From: Glandiceps talaboti
Lineage: Eukaryota; Hemichordata; Enteropneusta; Spengelidae
Length of the DNA: 64,000 bases
Assembly (NCBI RefSeq): GCF_964340395.1
Contig: NC_135552.1
Span: 18,949,681 to 19,013,680, forward strand
Direction: 5' to 3'
The notes beneath the pieces are model-generated. The model made no database searches and was not told the DNA's origin. It saw only the letters and a list, made by a program, of their open reading frames with translations. Positions 12,498-25,205 of this stretch are shown piece by piece; position 1 is the first letter of the stretch, and each line of letters starts with the position of its first letter. The position numbers and the translations under genes were made by a program.

Positions 12498-13827
12498 TAA
12501 GCAGTCTACAGGGTTGGGGGATTACCACTAGGATCTAAAGGATAAATTTTGTACTTATCTGTGTTAATATTATTCTGCAATAAATGAGTATAGCTAGCTA
12601 TACACATCTGGCCAGGTGTTAACAAAGTCCTTCATGAAGTACTGTAATGTGAAACCTGGTCAGAGAACATTTATAGCTGGTTGTTGTACTCAGAACTTTA
12701 ATATTTTAATATATTTTTTACGATTTATCATCACACATTATAAGTTCTGTATCATGGTCCTTTTTCATTTTCGTTATTATTTGTAAGTTTCTCTTGCTGT
12801 AAATGTTTATGTATTGTATTGTCTAATTTTCTTCCGTGAGTGAGGTCAAACTCCATTACTTGTTTTGTCAACTATTTTTGTCTTCATTTCCACGTCTCCT
12901 CATTTACAAATTTATTTTGTTGTTCACTTAATTTTTATAGTTTCAATTTTTAAGCTTGTAGAAATAAAATATTATTAATTATTATTATAAAGAATAGACA
13001 TCCCATACCAACCCATCATCATCATGTCGTATTAGTATGGAGGACTTTCTACTGAAGCTGTAGCCCATCTCAAGTCATCGGATGGGATTTTTACTTTTCC
13101 CTTCCCTACATCATATCCTACAGAGAAGCTTACACCAGTACAGTACTGCCAAGTCAGAGTCAACGTCCATAGACAAGCTAACGCATATGCCACTTTAACA
13201 AATAAAATACCACCATGCATGAAGTATTTAGAGAGGGAATTTTAGCATGATATACAAGGTCACAGTGGTTTGATGGGCTGTATCATATGTACATAAATCT
13301 GTCTACTAGAACTGTAACTTCACTATAAGGTTGAAAGTATTATGTGGAAGGACATGGCGATATTCTGCAAAGTATGGCTTCCATGCTGGAATGTTAGAAG
13401 TCTGACTTGCAACAACATTGAGGGAATTCAAATCTTTTTAGAATAACATTACATGAAATTTGTGATGCCTAACACATTACAGAACTGAACACATATATAG
13501 TACTACAACATCCTATCCATACATTATTCAGATGAATGTATAACAATATATCTACTCATCTGGGGTGATTCAGTAATCTGAATATAGTATCAGTGAAGGG
13601 CAAAATCTTATTTTATATATCTGTTTTTTACTGGAATTTGAGGAAAATTACAGTACATTACCTGTATATTTGTGTGCATATTAAAAAGTTGCCAATAGAA
13701 TAAACACATTAAAGATGATTGATATGCTTTATATTAAATCATTACTGTTATTCTCATAACATTGACATTTTAGACATGGCACATGACAGTCTTCAATGAG
13801 ATATTTCTGCCAACAAGAAAACAATAA

Positions 13828-13935
13828 CTGGTACTTTGACAGGCTAGCACAACAACCTAACTATAGGGCTGGTACTTTGACAGGCTACACAATGTTGCAC
13901 AACAACCTAACTAGGGCTGGTACTTTGGCAGGCTA
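13828..13935. repeat. Tandem repeat, three units of about 41-48 bp
   Basis: The phrase ctggtacttt(g)acaggct recurs near 13828, 13870 and 13918, and cacaacaacctaacta-gggctgg recurs between them. The middle unit carries a short insertion (acaatgttg). Confidence 0.85.
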
Positions 13936-16900
13936 AATTAGGATTCTTTTTGTTAAACGTGTTGGAAGGTGACACCTTGCGATTAATTTTATCACATCAC
14001 TAATACTGTGATGAAAACACTCAAAATAACATGAACATGTCTGCACAACAACTACTGAAAGGTTAGGAACCAGCAAGCCAGGGATGAAAAGATGTCTTTG
14101 CTGTGTGCCGATATTGTCCAAAACTAAGTACTCTTGGAATATGCAACCTTATGGATTTACATTGTAGGTAAAGTTCATTTGAATAAACCATTCTTGACCA
14201 TGAAGATAAAGGTCAAGGTCAAAGGTGGAGAAAGATTGACTTAGATGATATGAGAGGAGGGGCACCAAAAAGACATCTAATATTCTCATGAATGTGAAAA
14301 TTAAAATATTTGTGATGTCGTCACCACAGGCTTTCCAATAAATCTTTGTAGGAAATTCCCAAAATGGCCAATAGATATAATTTGCTTGGCTTCTTTACAT
14401 TACAAGATTGAACCCTTATCTCCACTGTCTTTTACATTAACAATGTTACAAGTTTAATAAGTTACTGAGGTGCCAAAATCATCTGTACATGTAAGTGGAT
14501 AGCAGTAAGTTTACACATACTAAATTTGAAGGCAGAAATAAGTCTGACTGGTTGACCTTCCAAATAATGGTCATTTTGGACACATGCACCATTAGATGCA
14601 AACTACTGTAACATTGTACTGTAGTACAACTTTGTTTTTGTTTTTGAAAATGTAAAATGTACTTTCTATGCACACACTTGTTTAGCTTTGTTTCCACTTG
14701 TAGTTCAGGGTTCAATGTTTTCTATTTTGGTCATGATTTGAACTTGACTGAACCATTCATTAAAACTGACATGGGACTGTCACCACTCTTTGTGCAAAAC
14801 TAAACACAATTCTCTTGATTCAATATATGTACTGTTCTATTAAAACGTCTGAGTTAATAAGAAACAATATTGTCCCGGAGGACAATTGGGAGGTTACTCT
14901 TTCAATAACTCACAGTAAATTTGTAAGTAATGAAAGATATGTTGTAGAAGAGGTGCAGTCATGCAGAAAAGTAGGGAACCTTGAACCAGAGCAAGAAAAC
15001 CACAGACAGCAGATGTTCTTGTCCTGTGGCTTCTATGGTAACTTTACCCACATCAAAGGATTTTGCTTGCCTCTTTATTTTTGTTGGAACTATGAACACC
15101 ACCTCGGGTTAGGTCTTAAACACAATCACATGCTACATAGCAATTTGTATTGCTTGGCTGAACATAAACAATGCTACATGTGACATTAATTTAGGTCTGA
15201 AAGACAGAAAATATTTCTTTTCATGTACTAATGGAACTAGGAAAATTGTTCCTTTTTCTGTTGCCTGACACCTGTCTTTTAAATAACAGTGAGTGACTGG
15301 TGTTAACAAAGGATGCTATAAAAAGTATTTATTTGTCTACAATAGTACAAGGAGACATCATTTTATGATGAGTTTGAGGACAGATGAATCTGATGGATCT
15401 AAAATTGTATGCATTCCACAGTTGTACTTATGATCAGAGATTTACTAGGATACAACATGTAAGGAAATGAATGTGAATATGATGACAAGATAACAAATAT
15501 CCAGCAAAAATATTATTATCCAAGTCTCAAAATATGCATGATGGTTACTTTACATCTTTAAGACTTAGTATTTATAGTTCAGGCATGCCATGGAATATAT
15601 GCTGTCTTGTTTAACAAGAGTCTACAGGCTATCTGTGGCTCTGAATACTTCTTTTTGGAGAAGGATTCAAACATTAAGCTATGGATCTCCTCTAGACTAG
15701 ATTAACGACAATCTGAAGAACAGGACATCACTAGCTTGCTGAGGCTGAGGGCTTTCATCTTCTCAGCAGACAACAGCTATATGTATGCGAGTCAGAGAGT
15801 CAGCATCATAAACAGGCTAGGGCATCACAGATTCCATTCTTACATATCCAGTGTTGAACTTACTACTCTGAAGGGAGAACTCTGATATCACATTCATAGT
15901 ATTGATCGACCATTCAGATAAATATGTCAAGCCAAGTGAGAAATTTGACCTTTGACCGACATCGACTGGGTTAGCAAACATTATGGTACATCAGTATGGG
16001 TACATATTTGCTCCTTAAAACTTGAGTGTTTTGACAAATGTCCAAGTGCAAATATTTCCACATAACTTTTTCTTTTGTAAATAAAGTCATTGAGGAAAGG
16101 ATACTGTTATACCTGTATCTGATCTATATTTAGTTTTCTTATAAGTCACACGTCTGGTGTGGTGACTCCAGGCAATATAATATAACAAGAATGGTGTTAC
16201 TTTGCCCTGTGACCCACACTATTTTTTCAAACATAATTTTGGTGTAAGGCGTATGTAAACAGTATGCAATGAAAGAATACAGACTTGTATCCACCATATT
16301 GGAATTAGACAGTCATATTTCAATTCTTTGCTGTAAACAATTTCCTTAGCAAACTCAATCGTTTCAATACTTTCCTAATATTTAGTATCACGCAAGTGCT
16401 GATAACTTTGATTTCCTTGAGAAACTTCCTAAAAAGTGGTCATATTCCACATAGTAACTGGACGAATAATGAAATATTTTTGATATGAGAATATTTTGTA
16501 AGTAGTTTGGAAACCCAGGTAACAACTATGAGTGCATAATATGCTGAGTAGACCTCACCCTGTGAACAATTATAGAGACTCTCTGGATGGCTAAAGAACA
16601 AATTCACACAAAATTATCATTTTGATAATTAACAAATAACACCCTGATAATTCACCCCAGGACAATAATTAGATGTATGTACCACAATCATGACAACAAA
16701 TTTCATTACTTAAATATTATTAGATGTTCCTAGCTCCAGGAATTCATTGCTCACTATGGGATGTATTGAACACATTTTCCTAAACTATATTGCAGGCTAA
16801 ATTTCTGGAAGTCGAAGAAACCTGTGTAACTGTAACAATCAGGTCAACAATTAATTCATCCAACACTTTTATAAAGTCTGGGTATAACAACTTATCAGTG

Positions 16901-18986
16901 GATTAGTCATGTACTAAATGAATAATTTATTTTGTTCCATTGTTAAACAGAATTGTTCGATACCAACCAGTTCATTCAACCAGACTGCTTGCTGAATACA
17001 TATCAATAAATCTCTCTTTTTTATTGATAGTGATACAGATTCCTTTAACATAGCAACCTTGTCATTTATGGCTTTTTTTTTTAATCTGAAGTGAAATTCA
17101 TAAAATATTCCCTTGGGGCTCCATTACTAGACTGATTTCCATTTTTTGGAAATAAAACTAAAAAGAGTACTTATGTAATAGTTCCATAATTACCAACCTT
17201 CTGGTGTGTACTATTATCTTCCTACAGTTTGAGGACAAAGCAGTATGGTAATACGTATGGTATCATGAGTGTATGGGTTGGCAGCCATATTGATGTTTTT
17301 TTTTACAAGCAACAGAGTCATGAAATTGAAAATAAACAATTTTGGAAATCCGAATTATAGAAAAGATAAATTTTTGCACTTTATTATAGAATTACTCAAC
17401 TTATTAACTTACCCATGTTACATGTATTCAAAAAAAAAAATAAAATAATTACTATATCTCTGAATAATATAATATGTGTGTATATTTTAGTTAGAAGCAA
17501 TATATTATCTATTATTTCAAATTATAACAAACTTTGACAACACAGATTGGCTTTGTTATATGTTATCAATATTGTCTACTTGTTGTATTTACTGCCAAGG
17601 TAGGACACAGCCTTAACAAAACCATTCTATCCAATAGTTTTGCAGACATCATTCTCACCCACAAGCAGGTAGCCTTTATAACTTAGAATTTAGAATGTTG
17701 TTATTGTTTTGATATTTGGTGCCATGAACCCTGTGTCCTTGAACCTGAGTTTGCCTTTTAACACTTGGTCAACCATACCATAATTCGGAAATGTCTCAGA
17801 GGTCCTGGCATGGTAGGGGTGTTTTAGACAGACCAAGGTTATAATCACATAGTTGGATTTTGGTTGTTGTTGCTTCAACACATGTCAATGTACTCATAGC
17901 TTTGCAGATGACACTACCAGTCAGTTATAGTAGGTAGGGTCATCTCACAGTCCAGGGCCCCTTTATTGTATTTGTAAAAAGGCGCCACCTCATCTAAAAA
18001 AAAAAAAAACCCCTCCCCCCATCAATGGTGTTGAAAGACATGATGATACTTCAATCACAATGTACAAACACTGTCTGCAATATTCTTGATGAATCAAAGA
18101 AGCCTTTGACTAACTAAAAATACCTAGCTCACACTGTCAGTCTGCTAGGGTACCTCCATTTTTATAGATGACACAGCAGACACTGCATATAACACTAGAC
18201 TGTCACAGTCTGTGACAACCTCTGACCAGTGTATCTTCAACCTTTTGTTGCTGCGGCTATTGTCCACTAACTTTACTATACTCAATCTATTCTAGGACAT
18301 TACTTCATCCTTGTCATTTTACAATACAATCGTCTATCACAGACGGTACTTTATTCCAGGCTATTTCAGCCACAATCTACTGTAAAGATATATACTCCAA
18401 GACTATCAAGTACATTCACTACTTTGTGGCTATCACAGAGTGCTATGAAACACCACACCCACTGTCAAATTTCAGGTCCTAGCTAGTGTCGTTCTGATTT
18501 ACTGCATAACACATGCAGTTGTTATTGTACTGTATACATTACTATGTCCTTGAGCAATAACAGCAACACACAAGTATCAAAACTTTAGCTCACTGAATTT
18601 TGACTGCTAATCCAAATATAAATTTTCCAGAATTCCAAAATTGGTTTCCAAAAACACAAACTTGTTTTTGCTAGCTACAAACGTATGGCTCCTTTATGGA
18701 GTGACTACTCCCCCTATTACCGGTACATACTCTAGTGTCATTTCAACCCACACTGGCAAACATTACCACCTCCTTGGTTTGACATAATGACCTATTTACT
18801 GTTACCTAGATGAGAAAATATTCATCATAAAACAAACTGAAATGTAATACTAATGTTTAATACAATATATGGAATACATGTACACATACATGTAATAGGC
18901 ATTGCTAGGCATTTCCCCTTATAAACAGTTAAAAGAAAATGTGAAATTTTACAGCTGTAGTACAGTGGAATAACAAATAAAATTTA

Positions 18987-19086
18987 ATACATACATACAT
19001 ACATACATACATACATACATACATACATACATACCTACCTACCTACCTACCTACCTACCTACCTACCTACCTACCTACCTACCTAC

Positions 19087-19142
<56 letters not shown>
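18987..19142. repeat. Compound tetranucleotide microsatellite
   Basis: An uninterrupted array changes motif twice: (ATAC)n, then (CTAC)n, then (CTAT)n, about 155 bp in all. The stepwise single-base motif changes indicate that point-mutated units were themselves amplified. It lies in EPB41L5 intron 1. Confidence 0.95.
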
Positions 19143-20122
19143 GTCATACAAATATGTGTACATTTGTGGTTGTTTTATTATTTTTTTATAGAGAAATTTG
19201 ATATGAGCCATTAGCAAATAGAATGTTTTTCAAATTGGTAAATTGTACAGATATTTTCTTTATAGGTATTTTTATATTGAACTTGTTGTTATGGGAAGTG
19301 TTCCATTTGTACAATGTATCCCTAATCTGATCAATACTAGCAGAACTGAAAGACCTTCAAATACCTACATTTGCCACAAAAATTTCACGAAATGTCTCTA
19401 AATTTGCCTCCATAAACCATATGACTATACCACAACTGCTTTTGTATGGTTTAGACATTCTAAGTACTGTATGTTAGTAAAAACATCTCCCCTTAAATAC
19501 ATCCATGGTACAAAGAATGGAGGTAAAGAAATTAAATTGTTATTTGTAAAAACAATTTCCAAGATTCGAGAGACCAAAACATTTCCTGTGGTATGTAAAG
19601 AAACAACAGATTGCCAATATGGTATCTCCTTATACCTTTGTATAAAATGAATTCCAAAATAACTGTGTCTCCGATAAGCAACACATGTCCCGGTAATCCT
19701 CAAATGAGTCTGTTATATACAGGACAAAACCATACAAATGAAATGTTTGGTTGAGCACGAGGTTCAGGCTAATGTAAAACACATCCATGAAGCTGTTGGT
19801 TAATGTTTGATTGCAAGCATCATGTATTTGGCGCCAACAGGATAAAAAACAGAAATATCTGTTTAGTGAGATTAAAAATCACATGATTCATTCTAGATTG
19901 ATCGATGGCCTTAAAAGAGTTCATGCAGGTTAAGAAAACAGAAAGAAAAGAAAAGAAAAAAGACTGGCCAGTGATAAAAAATACCGCAACCTTGATATGA
20001 CCTCATACGTGGGGTGTAGGTAGCTGCAGACAAAGAAATTAGACCAAAAACAAAATGGAAGGTCTTCCATGACAGGAGTTGTACATAATGGATCAAACCA
20101 ACATATCACCATGTATAAAACA

Positions 20123-20179
20123 CTCTAGTCTAGTGATATCCTTCATCAAATCTTTCAGATCACTTTGGCATCCAGACTA
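20123..20179 (+). repeat. Dispersed TAGTCTAG repeat, copy 5
   Basis: Ctctagtctagtgatatcct, then tcatcaaatctttcagatca, then ctttggcatccagactaa. It is the most compact copy and probably close to the family core. Both ends resemble TAGTCT in inverted orientation. Confidence 0.7.
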
Positions 20180-22006
20180 ACAACACTCAGGAAATGACAT
20201 GTCTGATATTTGTTGACATTGAGCATTGTCAAAATCAATACATTAATACTTTTCTGGTTTTTATAATGGTAAATATATTATTTGTTATTGAAGGCTGCAT
20301 GAATAGACGTGTTTATTATTTTGATAATTTTTGTCAAATCACGTTGAGGGTTGAAGAATGTGTATATATTATTCTCTACAGCTTTTTAATTAATGAGTCA
20401 GTTTTAGAAATGAAATATTGTTGTAGGTGAGGTTACAAACCTACTTTCTCATTTATTTTAACTACTTTAATCATAGCTAGAGGAGGAGTCTAATTGTCTA
20501 ATATGTTTTTTTTTATCATTTGGGGACATCTTCAATTTTTTAAGACACTAGTTTAAGTGACTTTAGTTATTCTTATTTATGACTTGAAGTACAAAATGAC
20601 ATAAAAATGAATATACAGGGATTTAACATACAAGTTGGGGAAGGGGTTAACTGCCTATGTTACTATAAAATAATATTAATCTATCAAGTTTAAACGATTT
20701 GAAAGTGGTAAATTTTGCACTACCATTGTTAGTCACAGTAGACAAATAGTTTCAAATTGCAAACGGTAGTCAGTTTGCATCACATATGAAGTGATTGGAA
20801 ACTGAATGAAAGTAATGCACTGCATGTAGTAAACATCCAGTAACACTAGATTACTTCCTCTTGATTTAACTTTCACCACATGGTGTTGATTTTATGCCAA
20901 GAATTAAACTAGCTACTGTCTGCTTTCAATAACTCTACAGTTCATTTGTAGAATAGGTATTCAGAGACAAGTTATGGTAAATATTGCAGATAGAATATCA
21001 AACTGATGTAACTAACATTACATATTTTGTCCCAGGCAAATGTCAAGATCAGCTCAATTCAGCAAAGTATTTATCATAAACATGGTGGTGCATACAAAGA
21101 AACCGTCAAAATCAACATGCTAACATTTTGAAATTTAATTATTTTGAAGAGTAGAAAAAATGATATCAGTTCTGTATTTATCACACACTCGACTAAAAAT
21201 GTTAACTACATACAGTACTGTATCAAATCATTTATTTATGACGGTCTCATATTACATACGTGACTTCACAGCTGTTAGGAAGTTTTTCTTACATTTTAAT
21301 TATTCCACTAAAGTTTGCTAACAAGGGAATTTTTACACACCACTGGCACTAGTACCAGACATCAAGATCTACGGTTAACGGGAATTGTGGTGGGATACTT
21401 TTCTAGACAAACGGAACCGTTCAAATTGGAACTGACATGCTCCGTTTACATTTTACGTCTGACTGGTTTTGTAAAAGTTATTGAAATTGGGAAATTCAAA
21501 TTCTTCACATGTCCGTTCCTCTGTGGGTGGATCGCGACAGTGACTTACCGAAAATTGTTAATGGCAACTTGTTGACATAAACCGTCATCATGTTGGTGAT
21601 AAGTTGGAAGAAAATAAATAAAAAACTTAACAAATCTGGGGTGATATCTCGTTAACACCCTTTTGAACCAGCGGGGTACTCCGTGGGACAACAAAGTGGT
21701 CGGTCTACAGTATATATCCCAGGGACAATAGTCTCCCAAAAGTTAACAACTATGAACATTCTACAACACTGCATAAGTTTATGTAACAGTTTGGTTTCTC
21801 TATTGTTGTGCATGTATATGCAAACCCGTCACAGAAGAAATGTTTGTTGAAAGGTCTGACGAACAGTACTAATCAATCTGTGTGTGATATTATTACACTG
21901 CTGAAATCTGTAAGGAGTCCAACCACATTACTACACCGTTCAAAACTTTTGGGAAATTATTTATCATATAATTTAATCATTAAAAACTACATTATTCTAT
22001 ACTTAC

Positions 22007-22171
22007 TGGGACTTCAAACGTTTGATCTATACCATCCAGAAAGATAACACGACAAACGAGGATGTTCTTGTTTGGTTTGCTGGGAGGCACTCGCACTTCG
22101 GTTCCATGCTCTGCTTTCCTTCGACTTCGCGATGGTCGGCGTCGAAACGAATTCCTCAGAAAACGCAACAT
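22007..22171 (-). CDS. EPB41L5: EPB41L5/EPB41L4B (yurt) coding exon 1
   Basis: The minus strand encodes 55 residues. They start MLRFLRNSFRRRPSRSRRK, a basic N-terminus very like the MLRFLRRTFGRR / MLSFFRRTLGRR starts of vertebrate EPB41L4B and EPB41L5. They end ILVCRVIFLDGIDQTFEVP, the first strand of the FERM F1 lobe. A donor (gtaagtat) follows at phase 0 and joins in frame to 3278-3382. I chose the ATG at 22169-22171 because family alignment begins there; an in-frame ATG 35 codons upstream exists but its peptide resembles nothing known. The exon is richer in CpG than the surroundings, as expected next to a promoter. EPB41L5 and EPB41L4B cannot be separated on this fragment; an invertebrate would normally have one yurt gene representing both. 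Confidence 0.9.
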
Positions 22172-22540
22172 CGCAGCACTAAACACTGTAGCTATCACAT
22201 TGAGACTATACACAGGTATCCAGAATGTTGTATTACTGTCTGGAAATCGCCGATGAGTGAAATTATCGACGTGCAACTGTTAAATTATAGGAAACGAACT
22301 AGCGCTCCAACAACGAACATATCACCGAGCTGAGCTGTTATACGCGTGCGCCACCCAAAATAATTTGCATGTGACGTCACAGGGTCATCCCACGGAATTT
22401 CCAATATGGCGGCATAGGGCATGTTACATGTTGCACGTTTTCCAAGTTTTACATCTGAAGGCCCTGTATGGTTTTGTTATTATATTTTCTCTGCAGTTAT
22501 TGGTACGTTCTTGTTTTCCGTAGGTATGCTATTATTCCAT
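22172..22540. promoter_or_regulatory. CpG-richer promoter region, probably bidirectional
   Basis: This stretch lies upstream of the EPB41L5 start (minus) and of TMEM177 (plus). It contains the full cAMP-response palindrome TGACGTCA (22372-22379), a YY1-type AATATGGCGGC motif (22403-22413) and several CpGs (for example acgcgtgcgcc at 22342-22352) in an otherwise CpG-poor window. No TATA box is evident. The YY1/ATGGCGGC type is typical of TATA-less housekeeping promoters of nuclear genes for mitochondrial proteins, which suits TMEM177. A GT donor candidate for a TMEM177 leader exon occurs near 22523 (gtatgct). Start sites are inferred, not seen. Confidence 0.55.
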
Positions 22541-24270
22541 CTTTTGTCTTACCCAAAACAGACAGATTTACACCTGTGTATATCTAATAGTAATAACTGC
22601 CTTGCTGTGAATCATGAATGCATTGATGTCCTTCATTCAGACCATGGAAGTATAGCCCCACTCACAGCGCATTCATTATAAAATGATTCACACTAAAGTT
22701 TTATAAGTTTGTTTGTCATCTGACACTACTCAGGAAGACGATTACTGACGTCTACACAAATTCCTTTGTAGATTCCATCTAATGCAGATAATGACTTTGA
22801 TTATCGTCCAAGTGACATGCATTTCCTATGCGATATGAAGAGCAGACCAGGACGGGTGATCTCGAGAACTAGAGACGAGTGTCTGTCTGCATTGGACGAT
22901 TGCCATCTACGTATACGTGTGTTAGCAATGCGATACAGGAAGTTCACAGCGACCACTTACTAGGGAATTTTCATTTACAAATGTGTAACACGATATCAAA
23001 ATTGAGGGAACCTATAACATTTCCAATACAACATTTGAAACTGTTTACTTGTCTAAGTCTGTAGTTGTCATCTGTGTACGAAATATTTAAATTTTGAATG
23101 GTGAAATTTTAAGATTATTTAGACTTTTCAAATTTAGTTTTCTCTTTCTGACTTCTTTAACCTTGCAATAAAAAATGAGAATAAATCAACAGAATGTCCA
23201 TCTAGATAGTAAATGGTGATTATGTCGATTTTCCGTGCTAGAATATTTGCACATAAATACTACAATTTAAGAAACAGTCTGCAATCAAACATATGAAACG
23301 TATCATAAGTTGCTGGTAGTACTGTATTTCTTTACATCAGTCAACATTTCAATCAAGACATCTTACATTTCTTGAACCAGTTGGAGATCATCACTTGATT
23401 TCCTGACTCAGTGCCATCAATTTTATGTCAACATTTCACAATTGAAAATTGAAGGTTAGCATGTAGGTTATCACTGGGAGGTCAGGAAATAACACAAACC
23501 AATTGTGATAATGGTGATATGATCCACTGTACCTGTAGTAATTGTGTACAAGAAAAGCTGAACTTGTTGGACCAGTTCTTCAAGAAATTATTGAAACAGA
23601 CAAATTACTCCATACAGTTGATCATGAAGGCTAGAGGGGGATGTAGATTAATATAATTGTACTGAATATTTTAATATGTAAAAGTAGTTAGTACATAAGA
23701 ACTGATATTTTAGTAAAACTGTGAAGTTTAGATTTTTACAAAGGAAGAGCTGAGCAATATTGTTTTTACAAACCAAAACTGTGCCCCCCCCCAAAAAAAA
23801 AAATGCTAAAAAGTCAAGATGTATGCAAATTTACATAACAAAACATCACATTATTACATAAAGTCACTTACATTGTGAGGGTAGTGTAGAAGATAAGGTA
23901 GAACCCAATACTCTAGAAAAGGCTCAAATGTCATTCAGATATAGATAATTACTAGGTTAGATAGAGTAGATCCTAGAGACTAGGAGTAGAGTCATCTCAA
24001 TACACCAACTCATGTCTGTTGATAAAGTGTAAGATAGACAACTTTCTAGTAATCTATACAATAATGAAGTGAAATGTACAATGTCAACATATCACCTCCA
24101 TAAAGATTCAAATATTGATGTTGAATCTGTAATTTTAAAGTGATGTAAAAAAAGGAATGTTATATTTTTAACTGTGTAGTTGCTATTCAAGTTTATAGAT
24201 AATACAATATGGTGATACCCGTCTGTGGTCATGATGAATAATGTAAGTATCTTTATTTGTTCTCATTGTA
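22541..24270 (+). other. TMEM177: Probable TMEM177 5' leader intron
   Basis: The TMEM177 coding exon is preceded at 24270 by a good acceptor (tttgttctcattgtag), so a non-coding leader exon should lie upstream, most simply in the 22.4-22.5 kb promoter region. No protein-like exon was seen between. A short C-then-A run (cccccccccaaaaaaaaaaa) occurs near 23785. Inference; the exact donor is not certain. Confidence 0.45.
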
Positions 24271-24314
24271 GACTATTGGTTTTAAAAGTGCATCTAGTGA
24301 CTATTTTGCTGACT
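24271..24314 (+). other. TMEM177: TMEM177 5' UTR part of the coding exon
   Basis: Forty-four bases lie between the acceptor tttgttctcattgtag and the ATG at 24315. They read in frame without a stop from an ATG at 24225, but that upstream frame crosses the acceptor, and the extra 30 residues look unlike any TMEM177 N-terminus. They are therefore treated as untranslated. Confidence 0.6.
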
Positions 24315-25205
24315 ATGGCTTCAAGATTATTTCGTGAAAGGAATGTCCGTATCCTTGTGGGTGTAGTAGCCGGTGGTGTTTTCTTATACAATGCTATACC
24401 AGTGGTATTTCCTGGACAAACTATTGGACGCATCTACCGGAGTTATGCAGGTGGTGAAGGAGGCCCTCTATCTACTAAATGTAGAGAGGAATTTGATGAG
24501 GTGTGTGCAGATCTTGGGATCAAGAAAATGAACAAGTACCACCCGTTTCCATCATTTGGGACTGAAATTCACAAAGCTGGGATGTCATGGTTACCAAATG
24601 GTGCCCATTTAGGTATACCAGACACATTTACAATGCAGAAAGCTGAGGAAATAATGAAGAATATGAAACTAGTCCGTCAAGCAGTGGACTGGGAGTCAGA
24701 TCATGGCAAGGAGTTGGCCCAGTCATTGATTTTGAGTAAAGATGCACGAAAGTATTACATAGCAAAAGAACTGTGTGAAATGAAAGCAAGTCATGTGTTG
24801 ATGCCAACAGTTGTAGCCCCTGTATTTATAGTTGCATCTTATGCCAGCGGTCAGGTGATGAAGTTTGTTGTTCCAATGTTAGTACCAGGACTGGTTTCAT
24901 TTGGTGTTGCTGCGATTGGTTTTGTAGCTTATTCCATTATATCAGGATTTGTGTACACAATGGTAGAAAACAGTGCTGATAAAACTGTGGCCAAACTTAG
25001 CCCAGAATATGCAAAGGGTGGGGTTGAACTCTATGAGAAAACTTTGAAGAAACATCAAAATCTCAGAAAAATTCTTGGCAAAAATGGAGAAAAATTGTAT
25101 TCATATTATGGCAATGAAAATAGAAGTGCAATGGACTTCCGACCTGCTCTGACAGACAGACTAAGAACAGTAGGAGAAATACACAAACAGAACAGTAAGG
25201 GTTAG
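24315..25205 (+). CDS. TMEM177: TMEM177, mitochondrial COX2 assembly-related membrane protein
   Basis: A single uninterrupted frame of 296 residues plus stop; human TMEM177 is about 311. A basic N-terminus (MASRLFRERNVR) leads into hydrophobic segment 1 (about residues 13-33). Two close hydrophobic segments follow at about 161-183 and 185-214. The most diagnostic part is C-terminal: YAKGGVELYEKTLKKH and LGKNGEKLYSYYGN match the human GGVE-YEK and LGK-GEKLY blocks. The NGAHLGIP and VDW motifs in the middle are also shared. The human protein sits in the mitochondrial inner membrane, binds COX20 and helps control newly made COX2 during cytochrome c oxidase assembly; the role here is by orthology. 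The coding region without introns is as in vertebrates. The gene lies between EPB41L5 and PTPN4 on the opposite strand to both, sharing a likely promoter region with EPB41L5 and converging on PTPN4. Confidence 0.93.
   Translation: MASRLFRERNVRILVGVVAGGVFLYNAIPVVFPGQTIGRIYRSYAGGEGGPLSTKCREEFDEVCADLGIKKMNKYHPFPSFGTEIHKAGMSWLPNGAHLGIPDTFTMQKAEEIMKNMKLVRQAVDWESDHGKELAQSLILSKDARKYYIAKELCEMKASHVLMPTVVAPVFIVASYASGQVMKFVVPMLVPGLVSFGVAAIGFVAYSIISGFVYTMVENSADKTVAKLSPEYAKGGVELYEKTLKKHQNLRKILGKNGEKLYSYYGNENRSAMDFRPALTDRLRTVGEIHKQNSKG

Larger units (their letters stand above)
3383..22006 (-). other. EPB41L5: EPB41L5 intron 1 (18.6 kb), no further gene seen
   Basis: The intron is bounded by a strong donor (gtaagtat, minus strand, at 22006) and a strong acceptor (ttttttcag ending at 3383). 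I saw no coding exon or RNA gene inside it on either strand. The longest open frame (plus strand, 14815-15183, 122 codons) resembles nothing I know and has no supporting splice context. The contents are foldback elements (clustered at 7.78-8.91 kb), a dispersed 60-80 bp repeat (9.0, 11.1, 11.2, 12.4 and 20.1 kb), homopolymer runs, and a compound tetranucleotide array at 19 kb. A first intron this long often holds enhancers, but none can be named from sequence. Confidence 0.75.

Noticed and set aside
14815-15183. 122-codon open frame on the plus strand in EPB41L5 intron 1
   Set aside because: No recognisable domain, no splice or promoter context, and AT-rich codon use. A frame of this length can occur by chance in 64 kb.
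18960-19145. CRISPR-like regular array
   Set aside because: Tetranucleotide microsatellite without spacers; animal genomic context.
22022-22333. Plus-strand frames of 64-103 codons over the EPB41L5 first exon
   Set aside because: Antisense shadows of the real minus-strand exon.
23380-23600. Possible foldback (cttgaaccagttgg and ttggaccagttcttcaag)
   Set aside because: Symmetry is limited to short blocks with poor spacing; not convincing by eye.
24225-24314. Upstream in-frame ATG for TMEM177 adding 30 residues
   Set aside because: A good splice acceptor (ending at 24270) lies between this ATG and the conserved start, and the extra peptide does not resemble the family.
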